A stretch of 64,000 nt of DNA from Bin76 sp965209025 (GTDB taxonomy: Bacteria; Actinomycetota; Acidimicrobiia; Spongiisociales; ZC4RG35): NCBI GenBank assembly GCA_965209025.1, contig OZ242375.1, forward strand, positions 1,426,001 through 1,490,000. Direction: 5' to 3'. The notes beneath the pieces were generated by a model. It worked only from the letters and a program-made list of their open reading frames with translations. It had not been told where the DNA came from and did not search any database. Shown here one piece after another: positions 27,327 through 35,904 of this stretch. The translations under genes were made by a program, and so were the position numbers. Position 1 is the stretch's first letter; the number at the start of each line of letters is the position of its first letter.

Positions 27327-28324
27327 GTCACCGGCAGTGTCTTATTTCCACAGGTCCTTCGGGCCTGGCCAGATTAGCTTCTTGGTCAAGCACTCTGTAC
27401 TTAGCATCGTGCCGACGACTACGAACTAGGGAGGGGGTGCAAGGCGGCCTGCGGTCAGCACCATTGTGCCCTTGCAAATGGAGATAAGGGTTACTCGGGT
27501 GTGATCTGTTCCTGGTCTACTTGGAACGCCGCGTGGCTAATCGTCAAGGTGGTCCTCGTCACCCATTAAGGCCTTCCAAGTTCGGGTGTTTGGTATCGCC
27601 ATGGTACCGATACCACCCTGGGGGGCGGACCCCACGCCTCCATTACCTCCCGTCGAGCCTCGAACAGCCTTTGGTGGGCTCCCTCGACGCCTTGCACAAC
27701 ATGGGAAGGGGCTTGTTCGGCAACCTCTCGGGAGACGCCCGCATCGGCGCACTATGTCCTGAACGAGGTTCGGAAGCCGTGGGGACGCATTCGACGCGGT
27801 TCTTTTTTGAGCATCTTGGACAAGCCCTCGCGTGGAGCTCTTCCGCTATCTCACCGGGATGCCCGAACCGCTCAGGGTGGCGGACTTCTCCTGCCACATC
27901 GCCTTGGCGGGCGTTCCCCAGGTCGTGCCGCCCCTGGTACCGGTGAAGAGTCTCCTGAAGGCACCCATCCGTCATCGTAGGCGCCACTTCGGCAACCTGC
28001 CTGACAGAGAGGGTAACCTGGAGGTCACCATGAGGGCGAGTACACGGTGCTGATGTTCACCTCCCAGGCCCTAGCCATCGCTCACGCTCGCAGTCAACGG
28101 GAGGAGCAGCGGGTCAGGGGCCGACCCGGAAACGCCGGAACCGGAGCTAGGGCGTGCTCCGACCAGCAGGCGAGTTGGATCGTCGAGGGCCTGCGCAACC
28201 CCGACCAGCCCTTTAAGGAACTGCTAGGGGAGATCAGCCTCCGGCGGGCCGCCCGATGCCGTCCCATAGTAGGGCGATGTGGACTGCGGACCGTTTGGGC
28301 TCCTCAGAGGAAGGGGACCGGGAC
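27327..28324. other. Gene-poor stretch, possibly decayed coding DNA
   Basis: 998 bases with several medium-length frames on both strands (for example 27521-27946 and 28047-28328 on plus), none with a recognisable motif. The composition is coding-like in places (27650-28060), which may mean the remains of a transposase or other gene, but I cannot name it. A purine-rich ribosome site for the next gene lies at about 28309-28317. Confidence 0.35.
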
Positions 28325-29386
28325 ATGACGATGTCGGGGATTTGGACGCAGAGCGGCGAGGATTGGAGTCTGATTCCGCCGGAGGGTTTTGCTGACGAGG
28401 CGACGCTTCATGACCTGATCGAGAAGACGCCGGAGATGCTGCCGCTGTCTGGGACACCGACGCTGGTGATCCTCGGTCGGGAAGTGCTGCTCGGGTCGGG
28501 CTATGCTGACTTGCTGGGCGTCGAGACATCGGGGCGACCGGTCATCGTCGAAGTCAAACTTGCCTACAACAACGAGGCACGCCGCGCCGTCGTTGCACAG
28601 ATCCTGGCCTATGCCGCGAATCTCCACGGCATGAGTCGACAGCAACTCGAGGACCGCGTCCACAACCACCTTCGCCAGCGCGACCATGCAACGCTGTTAG
28701 ACGCGGTCAGGTCAGCTCAAGAGGACGCATTCGATGTTGATGAGTTCACGGCAGCTGTGGACGAGCACTTGCGAGAGGGCCGGTTCCGATTGGTGTTCGT
28801 CCTCGACGACGTACCGGCGGAACTGATGACACTGGTCGCCTACCTAGAGCACGTGACCGACAAGCTCGTGATCGACTTGGTCGCAGTCAACTCCTTCACA
28901 ATCGGCAGCACAGAAGCGGTGCTGCCACAGCGCGTAACACCGGAGCGGCACGAGGTAACCGTTGAGAAAACGCGCCGTAAGGACTCTGGCACTCTCTATC
29001 GCGGCAGCGACAGATTCGAGGCCACCATCCAACAGGCACCCCCACATAATCGTGAGGCGCTACACCGTCTTCTGGAGTGGGCCCGCGGCCTTGAGGAGCA
29101 AGGCTACGTCACTCTTGAGACATATGAAGGCAAGGGAGCTAAGCGGTTCACGCTCCTACCCCGGCTGATCATCGAAAGGCGTGGTCTGGTAACCATCTGG
29201 AATGACGGAGGCGCTTCGATCCAATTCTGGCGCAGTGTCTTCAAGAGGAAGGCACCTGACTCTATAAAACGAATCGAACAGTTGGCCAATACCCGGGTCG
29301 GTCAAGGCAATACGATCCGTGAAATCAGCGATGAGTTGCTGGAGGCTCTCACCGAGGCATACGAACAGGCCGCCACTGCCCAGTAG
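28325..29386 (+). CDS. PD-(D/E)xK nuclease-like protein (NucS/DUF91-like N-terminus)
   Basis: A 353-residue protein. The N-terminal third has the nuclease fold: an Glu in the helix LHDLIEKTPEMLPL, D62 in GSGYADLLGV, E76-V-K78 in PVIVEVKLA, and a following helix RRAVVAQILAYAANL with Q92. This is the pattern of NucS and related PD-(D/E)xK proteins. The C-terminal two thirds are unassigned; residues about 180-350 are helical and charged. ATG 28325 has an upstream AGGAAGGG, and a longer reading adds an unconserved 23 residues. No partner gene is nearby. A DNA-damage or phage-defence nuclease is the best guess. Confidence 0.7.
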   Translation: MTMSGIWTQSGEDWSLIPPEGFADEATLHDLIEKTPEMLPLSGTPTLVILGREVLLGSGYADLLGVETSGRPVIVEVKLAYNNEARRAVVAQILAYAANLHGMSRQQLEDRVHNHLRQRDHATLLDAVRSAQEDAFDVDEFTAAVDEHLREGRFRLVFVLDDVPAELMTLVAYLEHVTDKLVIDLVAVNSFTIGSTEAVLPQRVTPERHEVTVEKTRRKDSGTLYRGSDRFEATIQQAPPHNREALHRLLEWARGLEEQGYVTLETYEGKGAKRFTLLPRLIIERRGLVTIWNDGGASIQFWRSVFKRKAPDSIKRIEQLANTRVGQGNTIREISDELLEALTEAYEQAATAQ

Positions 29387-30439
29387 CAATCCATCCACGC
29401 CCCCGTTCGATGGGCCCAGGCCGCCTTGGCGCTAGTTGACTACGCCACTCGCACCTAGAAAAAGCGCCGACTTGCCCCTCCCAATCCCCTGATCGCCGTC
29501 AGGGGTGGCTGTTCAACCACCAGATGGCGGTATCGGCATGGCTAGGGTCTCGTTATAGACTCGCCAGATCACCAATAGACGCGTAATGGTCGGCACCCAA
29601 GTCCTGTTTTCGTAACATTTCAGCTACTTCGGGAGTACGCAACAGCAGCTCCGGGCGCACCCCCAACACCAAAGTCGTTTCATCATAAACACAGGCTTCG
29701 GTGGCTGGGGGACAGGGATGAGAGGGGCGATGGAGGAAGGAATAATGTCTGGGGCATCGCCCACTCTCACAATTGGAGGCTTCGAGAGCGGTCGAGCCTC
29801 CCCTTGGGTTGAAGGGCGGAGACAGCGCCCGTCAGCCTCTCCTCGCAGGCTACCCATAGCAGGCCCTGGGAAACCCCGCCCGCCCGGCCGTTTTTTCACA
29901 CTCTGGGGGAGGTGGACGGCTCGTCACCCCTTTTGGAGGAGCGGTCAGAACAAGAGGTTCTGTGTTTTATTCTTTTCCACGATCTAAAACGCCCGGCAGG
30001 AGCGTTCGTAAACCGTTCTCTGTAACGTTCGCAGCGTTCGTGAAGCGTTCGTTTGGGGTGTGACCTGGGATAACACCGACTCGAAGGGGTCGGGCGTTCG
30101 TAGCCGTTCGCCGGTAACGGGCTTCCCTGACGAACCCGCGCGGGAATGCAGCGAACGCTTAGTGGAAGAAACCCCAACCCACCGGCGAACCTGCCTGTTC
30201 CGTTCCGGGTTGGCGGGTGCTTGCCCACGTGTTTTTGGTTGTGGGCAGGCTTTAGTGCAAACGTGTGGTTGAGTTCGCCCACAACGAAGAACGTTTCCCG
30301 AACGGGATTTCGCAGGGTCATGCCGGCCCCCGAAGTGGCAGAATTCGGGAGACCCTTTTGGTGTTTGCTTCGGATGGAGGTGTTGTTCTTGGTTTTTAGT
30401 GTTTTGTTCGCTTCCCCAGTCATGAACCTCCACAAAGGG
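29387..30439. other. Gene-poor stretch containing repeat copy B
   Basis: 1053 bases between the nuclease and fic genes, which are convergent. I see no credible gene. Copy B of the intergenic repeat and extra CGTTCG motifs occupy 30001-30160. The frames that cross the repeat on the minus strand read as Arg/Thr-rich low complexity and are not believable proteins. Confidence 0.45.
30001..30160. repeat. Intergenic direct repeat, copy B, with extra arms
   Basis: The core unit (30024-30115) has the same block order and 68-base spacing as copy A: AACGTTCGCAGCGTTCG onward, then TGACCTG, then GGGCGTTCGTAGCCGTT. An additional AGCGTTCGTAAACCGTT precedes it at 30001, and an inverted GCAGCGAACGCTT lies at 30149. 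Both copies have the same orientation and are 4126 bases apart. Function is unknown: protein-binding iterons, a REP-like element and a structured RNA are all possible. Confidence 0.75.
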
Positions 30440-31753
30440 TCAGAGCCCTATGTCGAGGCCGGGGGTTGGGTCGTGTTGGGTTGGGCTGGGGTCGTCCAGG
30501 GGGCTGGTTGTGTCTCTGGCGGGAGGGCTTTGTAGGGAGAGTTCTCTGTCGAGTTGGTTGATGAGACTGATTACGTCTGGTGCTTCGAACACCCGGTATC
30601 GTTCTTTCCCGACGGTCCGCTGTTTTAGTACCCCTTTTTCGGTGAGTTGGTTTACGGCCGATCCGGTGGCGACATCGGACCGGCGGATGATCGCAGCAGC
30701 TGACGGCACGGTGAAGATCGGACAGGCCGGTAGTATCCCAAGGAGGAGGTCCGCGGATGATCCTTTTCTTACCGGAGCGGCCCGGTCGCGCAGGTTTGTC
30801 TCCAACGCGGAAACGGCTTGCAGGTAGCTGTGTGCTTCTTGACAGGCCGAGTGGGTGGCCTCGGCGAACATTCCCAGCCATTGTTCGGCGGCTCTGTCCC
30901 TTTCCGGGTTGTTGGCTGCTCCGACGTGTCGCCAGGTGGTGAGACCGTCGAAGTAGGCTTGGCGGGATCGGGCCAGTACCGCGCTGATGGGCGGCACGAA
31001 CACCGGAGCGACACCGCTGCGGCGGAGCACTGCGTGTACCAGGGCCCGTCCTAGCCGACCGTTCCCGTCGCCGAACGGATGGATCGTTTCAAACTGAGCG
31101 TGGGCGATTCCCGCTTGCACCAGCGGCGGAACGTCGGTGCGGTTCACGAACGCCATCAGGTCTTCCAGGAGCGCTGGGACTTCTTCGGGAGGGGGCGGAA
31201 CGAACGTAGCTCCTACCGGTGTGTAACCCGAACCGCCTATCCAGTTTTGAACGTCTCTGACCCAACCGCCCAAATGGGGGTGCATAGACGCTGCCATCAA
31301 CCGCCGGTGCATGTCCAACAGATCGTCCGTCTGCAACGACCTCCGAACAGATGCCAAACGAACCGCGTCTCCCATTGCTTCGATGTTCGCCAACACTTCC
31401 ACCGCTCGACGGTCCGACGATCTGCCTCCCTGACGATGCTCCGCCTCTGCCGTCAGGAGACGCCGCGGGGATAGCTCTATGTCCTCGATCCGCGAAGAAG
31501 CAGTCGCCTCTACCCGCAACAACACATAAGCGAACGCGTCCAACGGGTGGGGCACGTCTGCGGTGTAGCTTCTGTTCAAAGTGGCAACCGCCGCCTCAGC
31601 CTCCCTTAATGTCGCAACCAAGCCCACCGACACACGCGGAGACCATCCCGAGAGCACATCCGGCACAAACGCCTCATACCGTCCCCCACGCCTCTCCCGG
31701 GACACCGGAGCGTCGAACCGCGGATGCCAGTACCTAGACACATACCAACCCAT
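30440..31753 (-). CDS. Fic family protein (protein AMPylase)
   Basis: A 437-residue protein with the complete Fic motif HPFGDGNGR at residues 225-233, the catalytic His being H225. A class II inhibitory helix lies upstream (ATASSRIEDIE, residues 84-92), whose Glu would block ATP until relieved. The C-terminal part (residues about 345-405, PSAAAIIRRSDVATGSAVNQL) looks like a winged helix, common in Fic proteins of this type. ATG 31753 (MGWYVSRYW) follows a GGGGG ribosome site; a TTG five codons upstream is less likely. No antitoxin gene is adjacent, which fits self-inhibition. Confidence 0.88.
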   Translation of the reverse strand: MGWYVSRYWHPRFDAPVSRERRGGRYEAFVPDVLSGWSPRVSVGLVATLREAEAAVATLNRSYTADVPHPLDAFAYVLLRVEATASSRIEDIELSPRRLLTAEAEHRQGGRSSDRRAVEVLANIEAMGDAVRLASVRRSLQTDDLLDMHRRLMAASMHPHLGGWVRDVQNWIGGSGYTPVGATFVPPPPEEVPALLEDLMAFVNRTDVPPLVQAGIAHAQFETIHPFGDGNGRLGRALVHAVLRRSGVAPVFVPPISAVLARSRQAYFDGLTTWRHVGAANNPERDRAAEQWLGMFAEATHSACQEAHSYLQAVSALETNLRDRAAPVRKGSSADLLLGILPACPIFTVPSAAAIIRRSDVATGSAVNQLTEKGVLKQRTVGKERYRVFEAPDVISLINQLDRELSLQSPPARDTTSPLDDPSPTQHDPTPGLDIGL

Positions 31754-32146
31754 AACCTTTACCCCCAACTACCCTAACCACAACATTACCAACAACCTTA
31801 ATCCCAAAAGTCGAAAAGGGAAAGGTTAAGGCGCAATTCGACCCCCTCCGTTGCGACCTGTTTACCCGATCACACAAAACCGAAGGCCGGAACCTACAAT
31901 CCCCCGGCGTCACTAGCCGTAAGCCAGGTATTCGACCTGGTCCGCTATCCACCAAACCAGGGGAAGAAAAGGGGTGGTGGGAAAAAGACTCGCCCACACC
32001 CTCCAAAACGAGCCGCCGGTCAGCAAAGACCGAACATCTCTCACTGTCTCACCGCCCACCACAGCCCCTTCCCACCCCCAGTAGGATCCTCCTACCGTTA
32101 TTGACCGGACCTGCATGGCATCCCCACCGGCGGTTGTCGAAGAGTC
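31754..32146. other. Intergenic region upstream of fic
   Basis: 393 bases. The part next to fic (31754-31835) is A/T-rich with GTT-rich repeats on the minus strand and an inverted repeat CCTTAA / TTAAGG (about 31796-31831). This is a plausible promoter/operator region for fic. The rest, up to the integrase end, contains no convincing gene. Confidence 0.4.
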
Positions 32147-33317
32147 TCAGGGCTGGGGGTTGGTGATGTACTCTGCCCACTGTTGCATCACCTGTCGGCG
32201 TTGTCCGAGGAGATCGGTTCGGCTGTAAGCGGCTTCTGCCCGATTCCGGATAGCATGTCCGAGGGCCCGTTCCGCCACCTCCCGAGAAACACCGGTCTCG
32301 GCGCACCAGTTCCGGAAACTGCTGCGAAACCCGTGCGGCACACAATCAATGTCGTTTTCCTTAAGGACCTTCGCCAGCCCGTCGCTGGATTGGGTCTTGC
32401 CCCGGATCGACGGGAAAACCAGCCTCTGCCCGCCAGTTTGGGTGCGTGCCTCGTCCAGGACGGACCTGGCGGCATCGCTTAACGGGACGCGATGGGGGCG
32501 GCCTGTTTTGGTCCGACCCGGTGGAATACACCAGGTCTGCTGGTCCATGTCGATCTCCTCCCACGTAGCGTTCCTCACCTCACCCGAACGGGTTGCCGTC
32601 AAAACGAGAAACCGCAACGCCGCCCCCAGCAGCCCACCAAGCACCACTCGTTTCAACGGTTTCGATCGCGTCCCTGACCTGTGAGTGGTGGAGGGCCTTG
32701 TAATGAGTCGGTGGTCTGCTGTTACGACCCAACGCCGCTACCACCCGCTCGTCGGCAGGGTTGTCCTCCCGATACCCCTGAGCGATAGCCCAACGCATCA
32801 CCACGCTGATCCGCTGGCGAACCTTACGAGCCGTCTCGGCCTTCACATGCCACATCGGCGAAAGCACCGCCAGCACCTGGGCGGTGGTTACCCTGTCCAC
32901 CCTCACCTCACCCAACGGACCGGCGAACCGGGTCAGAGTCGACCGCCAAATAGCGGCGGAACGTCCTCCCGTTTTCCACTTCGCAGAATGAAGTCCTATC
33001 ACCCGCTCCGTAGCTTCCGAAAACGTTGGAATGGCGGGGGCATGTGGGTTCCGGCCCTGTTCAATAGAACGGCGGTTCCCCAACGCCTTATGACGGGCCT
33101 CCGAAAGCGTAACCACCGGGTAAACACCCAAACCGAGGTTGGTTTCCCGACCATCGATACGGACCCGCTGGGTCCAACGCTTCGACAACCGACCATTGAT
33201 CCGCCGGGAGACCAACAAAGAAAGACCGTGACCTCCCCTCCCGTCGCCGTACCTACCCGGCTGGTTGACAGTACGAACGAACGCTGCCGACAGTGTTTTG
33301 GGACGCTTCGGACCCAT
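32147..33317 (-). pseudogene. P4-type tyrosine integrase, frameshifted
   Basis: The N-terminal 245-codon frame (33317-32580) has the DUF4102 arm-binding domain (GLSLLVSRRINGRLSKRW, then LGLGVYPVVTLSEAR) and the core-binding domain. It breaks at SGAWWAAGG near 32630. The catalytic part continues in another frame (32656-32147) with LTATRSGEVRNATWEEID (first catalytic Arg), HGFRSSFRNW (His-x-x-Arg) and AERALGHAIRNRAEAAYSRTD with the nucleophile Tyr. A G-rich stretch at the junction suggests a one-base indel, so this is either a real pseudogene or an assembly error. An AGGAGGAG ribosome site precedes the ATG. Confidence 0.82.
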
Positions 33318-33734
33318 TGTCTCCTCCTCATTCTAGTATATACGAATACGTATCAGTATATCGGAGGGATTACACGGATCCTAACGAAACCCCAAGAAAC
33401 GACCCTCTCGGCTAATATGCAGATCTAGCTGGGCTAGCAGCAACCCTACGGTAGACCCTGGAACGCTACGAAACCTCCACAATGTGCCCTCCCCCGCCAC
33501 CACCTTTCCATGGGTTGAACAGGCTCTGTCCAGCCTGGGACAGGCTTGCTGATTGGGTCGATTTGATCCCTCGACGCGGTCCGGGCGACGCCTGGGGCGG
33601 ACGGGTCTCGGTGTTTGGCTCATGTCAATATGGGACTGTCCGTGGGACAAGATCAACCTCCCCACCGCAGCTTTTTTCACAGCCTGTGGCAAAACCTACG
33701 GCAGGTGTGATCCCATCACCCGCGACAGCCTCCT
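33318..33734. other. Intergenic right margin of accessory island
   Basis: 417 bases between the integrase start and the acyl-CoA dehydrogenase stop. It contains the dyad-symmetric element at 33336-33361 and otherwise no credible gene. I looked for a tRNA gene as the usual target of P4-type integrases and found none. No obvious direct repeat is shared with 15688-16065. Confidence 0.4.
33336..33361. promoter_or_regulatory. Dyad-symmetric operator-like element upstream of integrase
   Basis: An A/T-rich element just upstream of the integrase ATG, containing the palindrome ATACGTAT flanked by TATAC and GTATA. The location suggests a repressor site or overlapping -10 box controlling integrase expression. 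Confidence 0.4.
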
Positions 33735-34757
33735 CTAGCCGGCGTCCATGTAGGCCCGGCCGGCTTGGGCTGCTGTGTTCAAGGCGCCGCCCAGCATCGA
33801 TTGAAGAGATAGGATCCTGCGGTAATAGAGGTGAAGGCCGTATTCCCAGGTGAACCCGATCCCGCCGTGCACCTGGATGGCGGACTCGCAGACCTCCCGT
33901 GCATAGGCGGGGACCGACCAGAGCAGGCCCGCCAGGAAGGCCGGGTCCCGGGAGCCCTCATCCATCAGGAAGGCCAGTCGGGCCACCGCCGATCGCATCA
34001 ACTCCAGACGTGCCTTCATGTCCGCCAGAAGATGGGTCACCGCCTGGAAACGGGTGAGAGGGCGTCCGAACTGCTGGCGGCTGCGGGCATGGGAGACCGA
34101 CAGCGTCATGATCCGATCCGCCCCGCCCACCAGGTCGGCCAGGAGCCCCGCCAGCCACCCGGCGGCCACGGCCCCGCCGTCCGTCCAGCCATCCAGCATC
34201 ACCTCGGGCCGCACCCCGGCGGCCGACAGGGTGTGAACGCCTTGGGCCCGATCGAGGGCGTCGGCCCGCTCCAGGCGAACGGCCGGGTCCTCCAGGGAGA
34301 TCACCGCCGTCCAGCGAGGATGGCAGAGCGCCGCCAGCTCGGCTCCCGGCGAAAGCCTCACCCCCACCCCGGAGACCGACAGCATCCCCCCTGCGTCTAT
34401 CGTCCCCGATCCTTCGGTGACATATCCCGCTCCCCCGGCCACCTCGCCCGCCACCACTCCCTCCAGGCCGGCATGCCCGGCCGCGGCCAGAGCCGGCGCC
34501 AGGAGCAGCGACTCGTCCAGCAGCGCCACCGGCAGGAGGTGCTCCCCGGCCACTGCGCACAGGTCGATGACCTCCCCGACGGACAACCTCAAGCCACCGG
34601 CCTCCTCGGGCGTCATCAGCCCGTTCCAACCCATGCCGGTTATCTCGGCCCGCGCCCGGGGAGAAAGCGACCGGTGCTCCCTGGCCCGGTCCAGCGCCTC
34701 CGGGAAGGGGAGCAACTCCCCGAGGGCCTGGTGGAAGGCCGCGGCGAGTTCGCTCAT
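33735..34757 (-). CDS. Acyl-CoA dehydrogenase, probable partner subunit
   Basis: A 340-residue protein of the acyl-CoA dehydrogenase fold. The C-terminal half is well conserved (SHARSRQQFGRPLTRFQAV and ESAIQVHGGIGFTWEYGLH). The FAD-binding middle is degenerate: no SEP-x-GSD-type segment is visible. It overlaps the upstream dehydrogenase gene by ATGA. In actinobacteria, adjacent full and partial dehydrogenases form alpha2-beta2 heterotetramers (ChsE-type, for CoA thioesters of bulky substrates). I infer the same here. Confidence 0.82.
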   Translation of the reverse strand: MSELAAAFHQALGELLPFPEALDRAREHRSLSPRARAEITGMGWNGLMTPEEAGGLRLSVGEVIDLCAVAGEHLLPVALLDESLLLAPALAAAGHAGLEGVVAGEVAGGAGYVTEGSGTIDAGGMLSVSGVGVRLSPGAELAALCHPRWTAVISLEDPAVRLERADALDRAQGVHTLSAAGVRPEVMLDGWTDGGAVAAGWLAGLLADLVGGADRIMTLSVSHARSRQQFGRPLTRFQAVTHLLADMKARLELMRSAVARLAFLMDEGSRDPAFLAGLLWSVPAYAREVCESAIQVHGGIGFTWEYGLHLYYRRILSLQSMLGGALNTAAQAGRAYMDAG

Positions 34758-35866
34758 CTGATCCCCAGGAGACGGCCGACGATGATGTTCTTCTGGATCT
34801 CGGAGGTACCCGAATAGATGCTCACCGAACGCGACTCCAGGAGGTCATGCGTCCAGCCGTCGTCAGCCAGGGTCACCTCCGGTCCCAGGATCTCGGCCGC
34901 GGTGGCGAACAGGTCCTGGTAGACCTCGGCCAGATACAGCTTGTCCACCGATGTGGCGCCCGGGAGCAGCGTCCCGGCCTGCTGATGGGCAAGCGTCCGG
35001 TAGGCCTGGGCGGTGAGCATCTCCAACGATGCGTGGATGCGTCCGATTCCGGCCAGGGCGGCCCGGTCGGCGCCTCCCGACGCCCGAACCCTTCCCGCCA
35101 GTTCCGAAAGCCTTCTCCGCAGCCGGATCGAACGTTCCAGCACGAAGATTCCCCGCTCATACCCCATCGCCTTCATCGAGACCCGCCATCCCTCGTTGAT
35201 GCCGCCCAGCACGTTGGCGACCGGGACCCGCACCTCGTCGAAGAACACCTCGCTGAAGTGCGGCTCGCCGAGCATCTGGGGCAGGGGGCGGATGGTGATT
35301 CCGTCGCTCTTCATGTTGGTGATCAACAGGGTGAGCCCGCCATGCTGCCCGGGCTCCCCGCCGGTCCTCACCAGGAGGGCGTTCCAGGTCGACAACTCGG
35401 CGCGGGAGGTCCACACCTTCTGGCCGGTGACCACCAACTCGTCGCCGTCCACCTCCGCCCGGGTCCGGACCCCCGCCAGGTCCGAGCCGGCGTCGGGTTC
35501 GGAGAACCCCTGGCACCACAGTTCCGAGGCGTCCAGCATCCCGGGCAGGAACCGCTCCAACTGGGAGGGCTCACCCATGTCCATCAGGGTGGGACCCCAC
35601 GTGTACAGGGCCAGCCGGTTGATCAGTTCGGCGGCGCCGCTCCGGGCCAGTTCCTCGGCCAGCACGGCCTCGGCGGCCAGCGACATCCCCCGCCCACCGT
35701 ACTGCACCGGCCAGGAGAGTCCCATGAAGCCGGCCTCGCACAGTGCGGCCTGCCACTGGGTCAACGCCTCGATACGCTCCCCGTACTCGGCGGGCGGAGG
35801 GCCCGGGTCGTGATCGGCGATCCAGGCGCGGAGTTCGGTGCGGAGATCCTCCTCCGCGGGCCCCAT
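34754..35866 (-). CDS. Acyl-CoA dehydrogenase, FAD-binding subunit
   Basis: A 370-residue flavoenzyme that would oxidise an acyl-CoA to the enoyl-CoA. It has the FAD contact CQGFSEPDAGSDLAGVRT, then VVTGQKVWTSRAE and a C-terminal YSGTSEIQKNIIVGRLLGIR. In the usual YEGTSEIQ motif the Glu is the catalytic base in many family members; here it is Ser, so the base lies elsewhere or in the partner subunit. ATG 35866 (MGPAEEDLRTELRAWI) gives a standard N-terminus. It lies 38 bases after the ABC ATPase gene and overlaps its partner by ATGA. Confidence 0.85.
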   Translation of the reverse strand: MGPAEEDLRTELRAWIADHDPGPPPAEYGERIEALTQWQAALCEAGFMGLSWPVQYGGRGMSLAAEAVLAEELARSGAAELINRLALYTWGPTLMDMGEPSQLERFLPGMLDASELWCQGFSEPDAGSDLAGVRTRAEVDGDELVVTGQKVWTSRAELSTWNALLVRTGGEPGQHGGLTLLITNMKSDGITIRPLPQMLGEPHFSEVFFDEVRVPVANVLGGINEGWRVSMKAMGYERGIFVLERSIRLRRRLSELAGRVRASGGADRAALAGIGRIHASLEMLTAQAYRTLAHQQAGTLLPGATSVDKLYLAEVYQDLFATAAEILGPEVTLADDGWTHDLLESRSVSIYSGTSEIQKNIIVGRLLGIR

Positions 35867-35904
35867 GGCAAGCGTTTCGGGAAAGGTCTGCAGAATGACC
35901 TCGA

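Noticed and set aside
27521..28328. Possible transposase or other protein remnants between the two nuclease genes
   Set aside because: The frames look partly coding-like but I could not match them to any family; naming them would be a guess.
33318..33734. tRNA gene or att site next to the integrase
   Set aside because: I saw no cloverleaf-like sequence with a T-loop consensus and no direct repeat shared with the left island margin. A tRNA and att-repeat scan of the full contig would decide.
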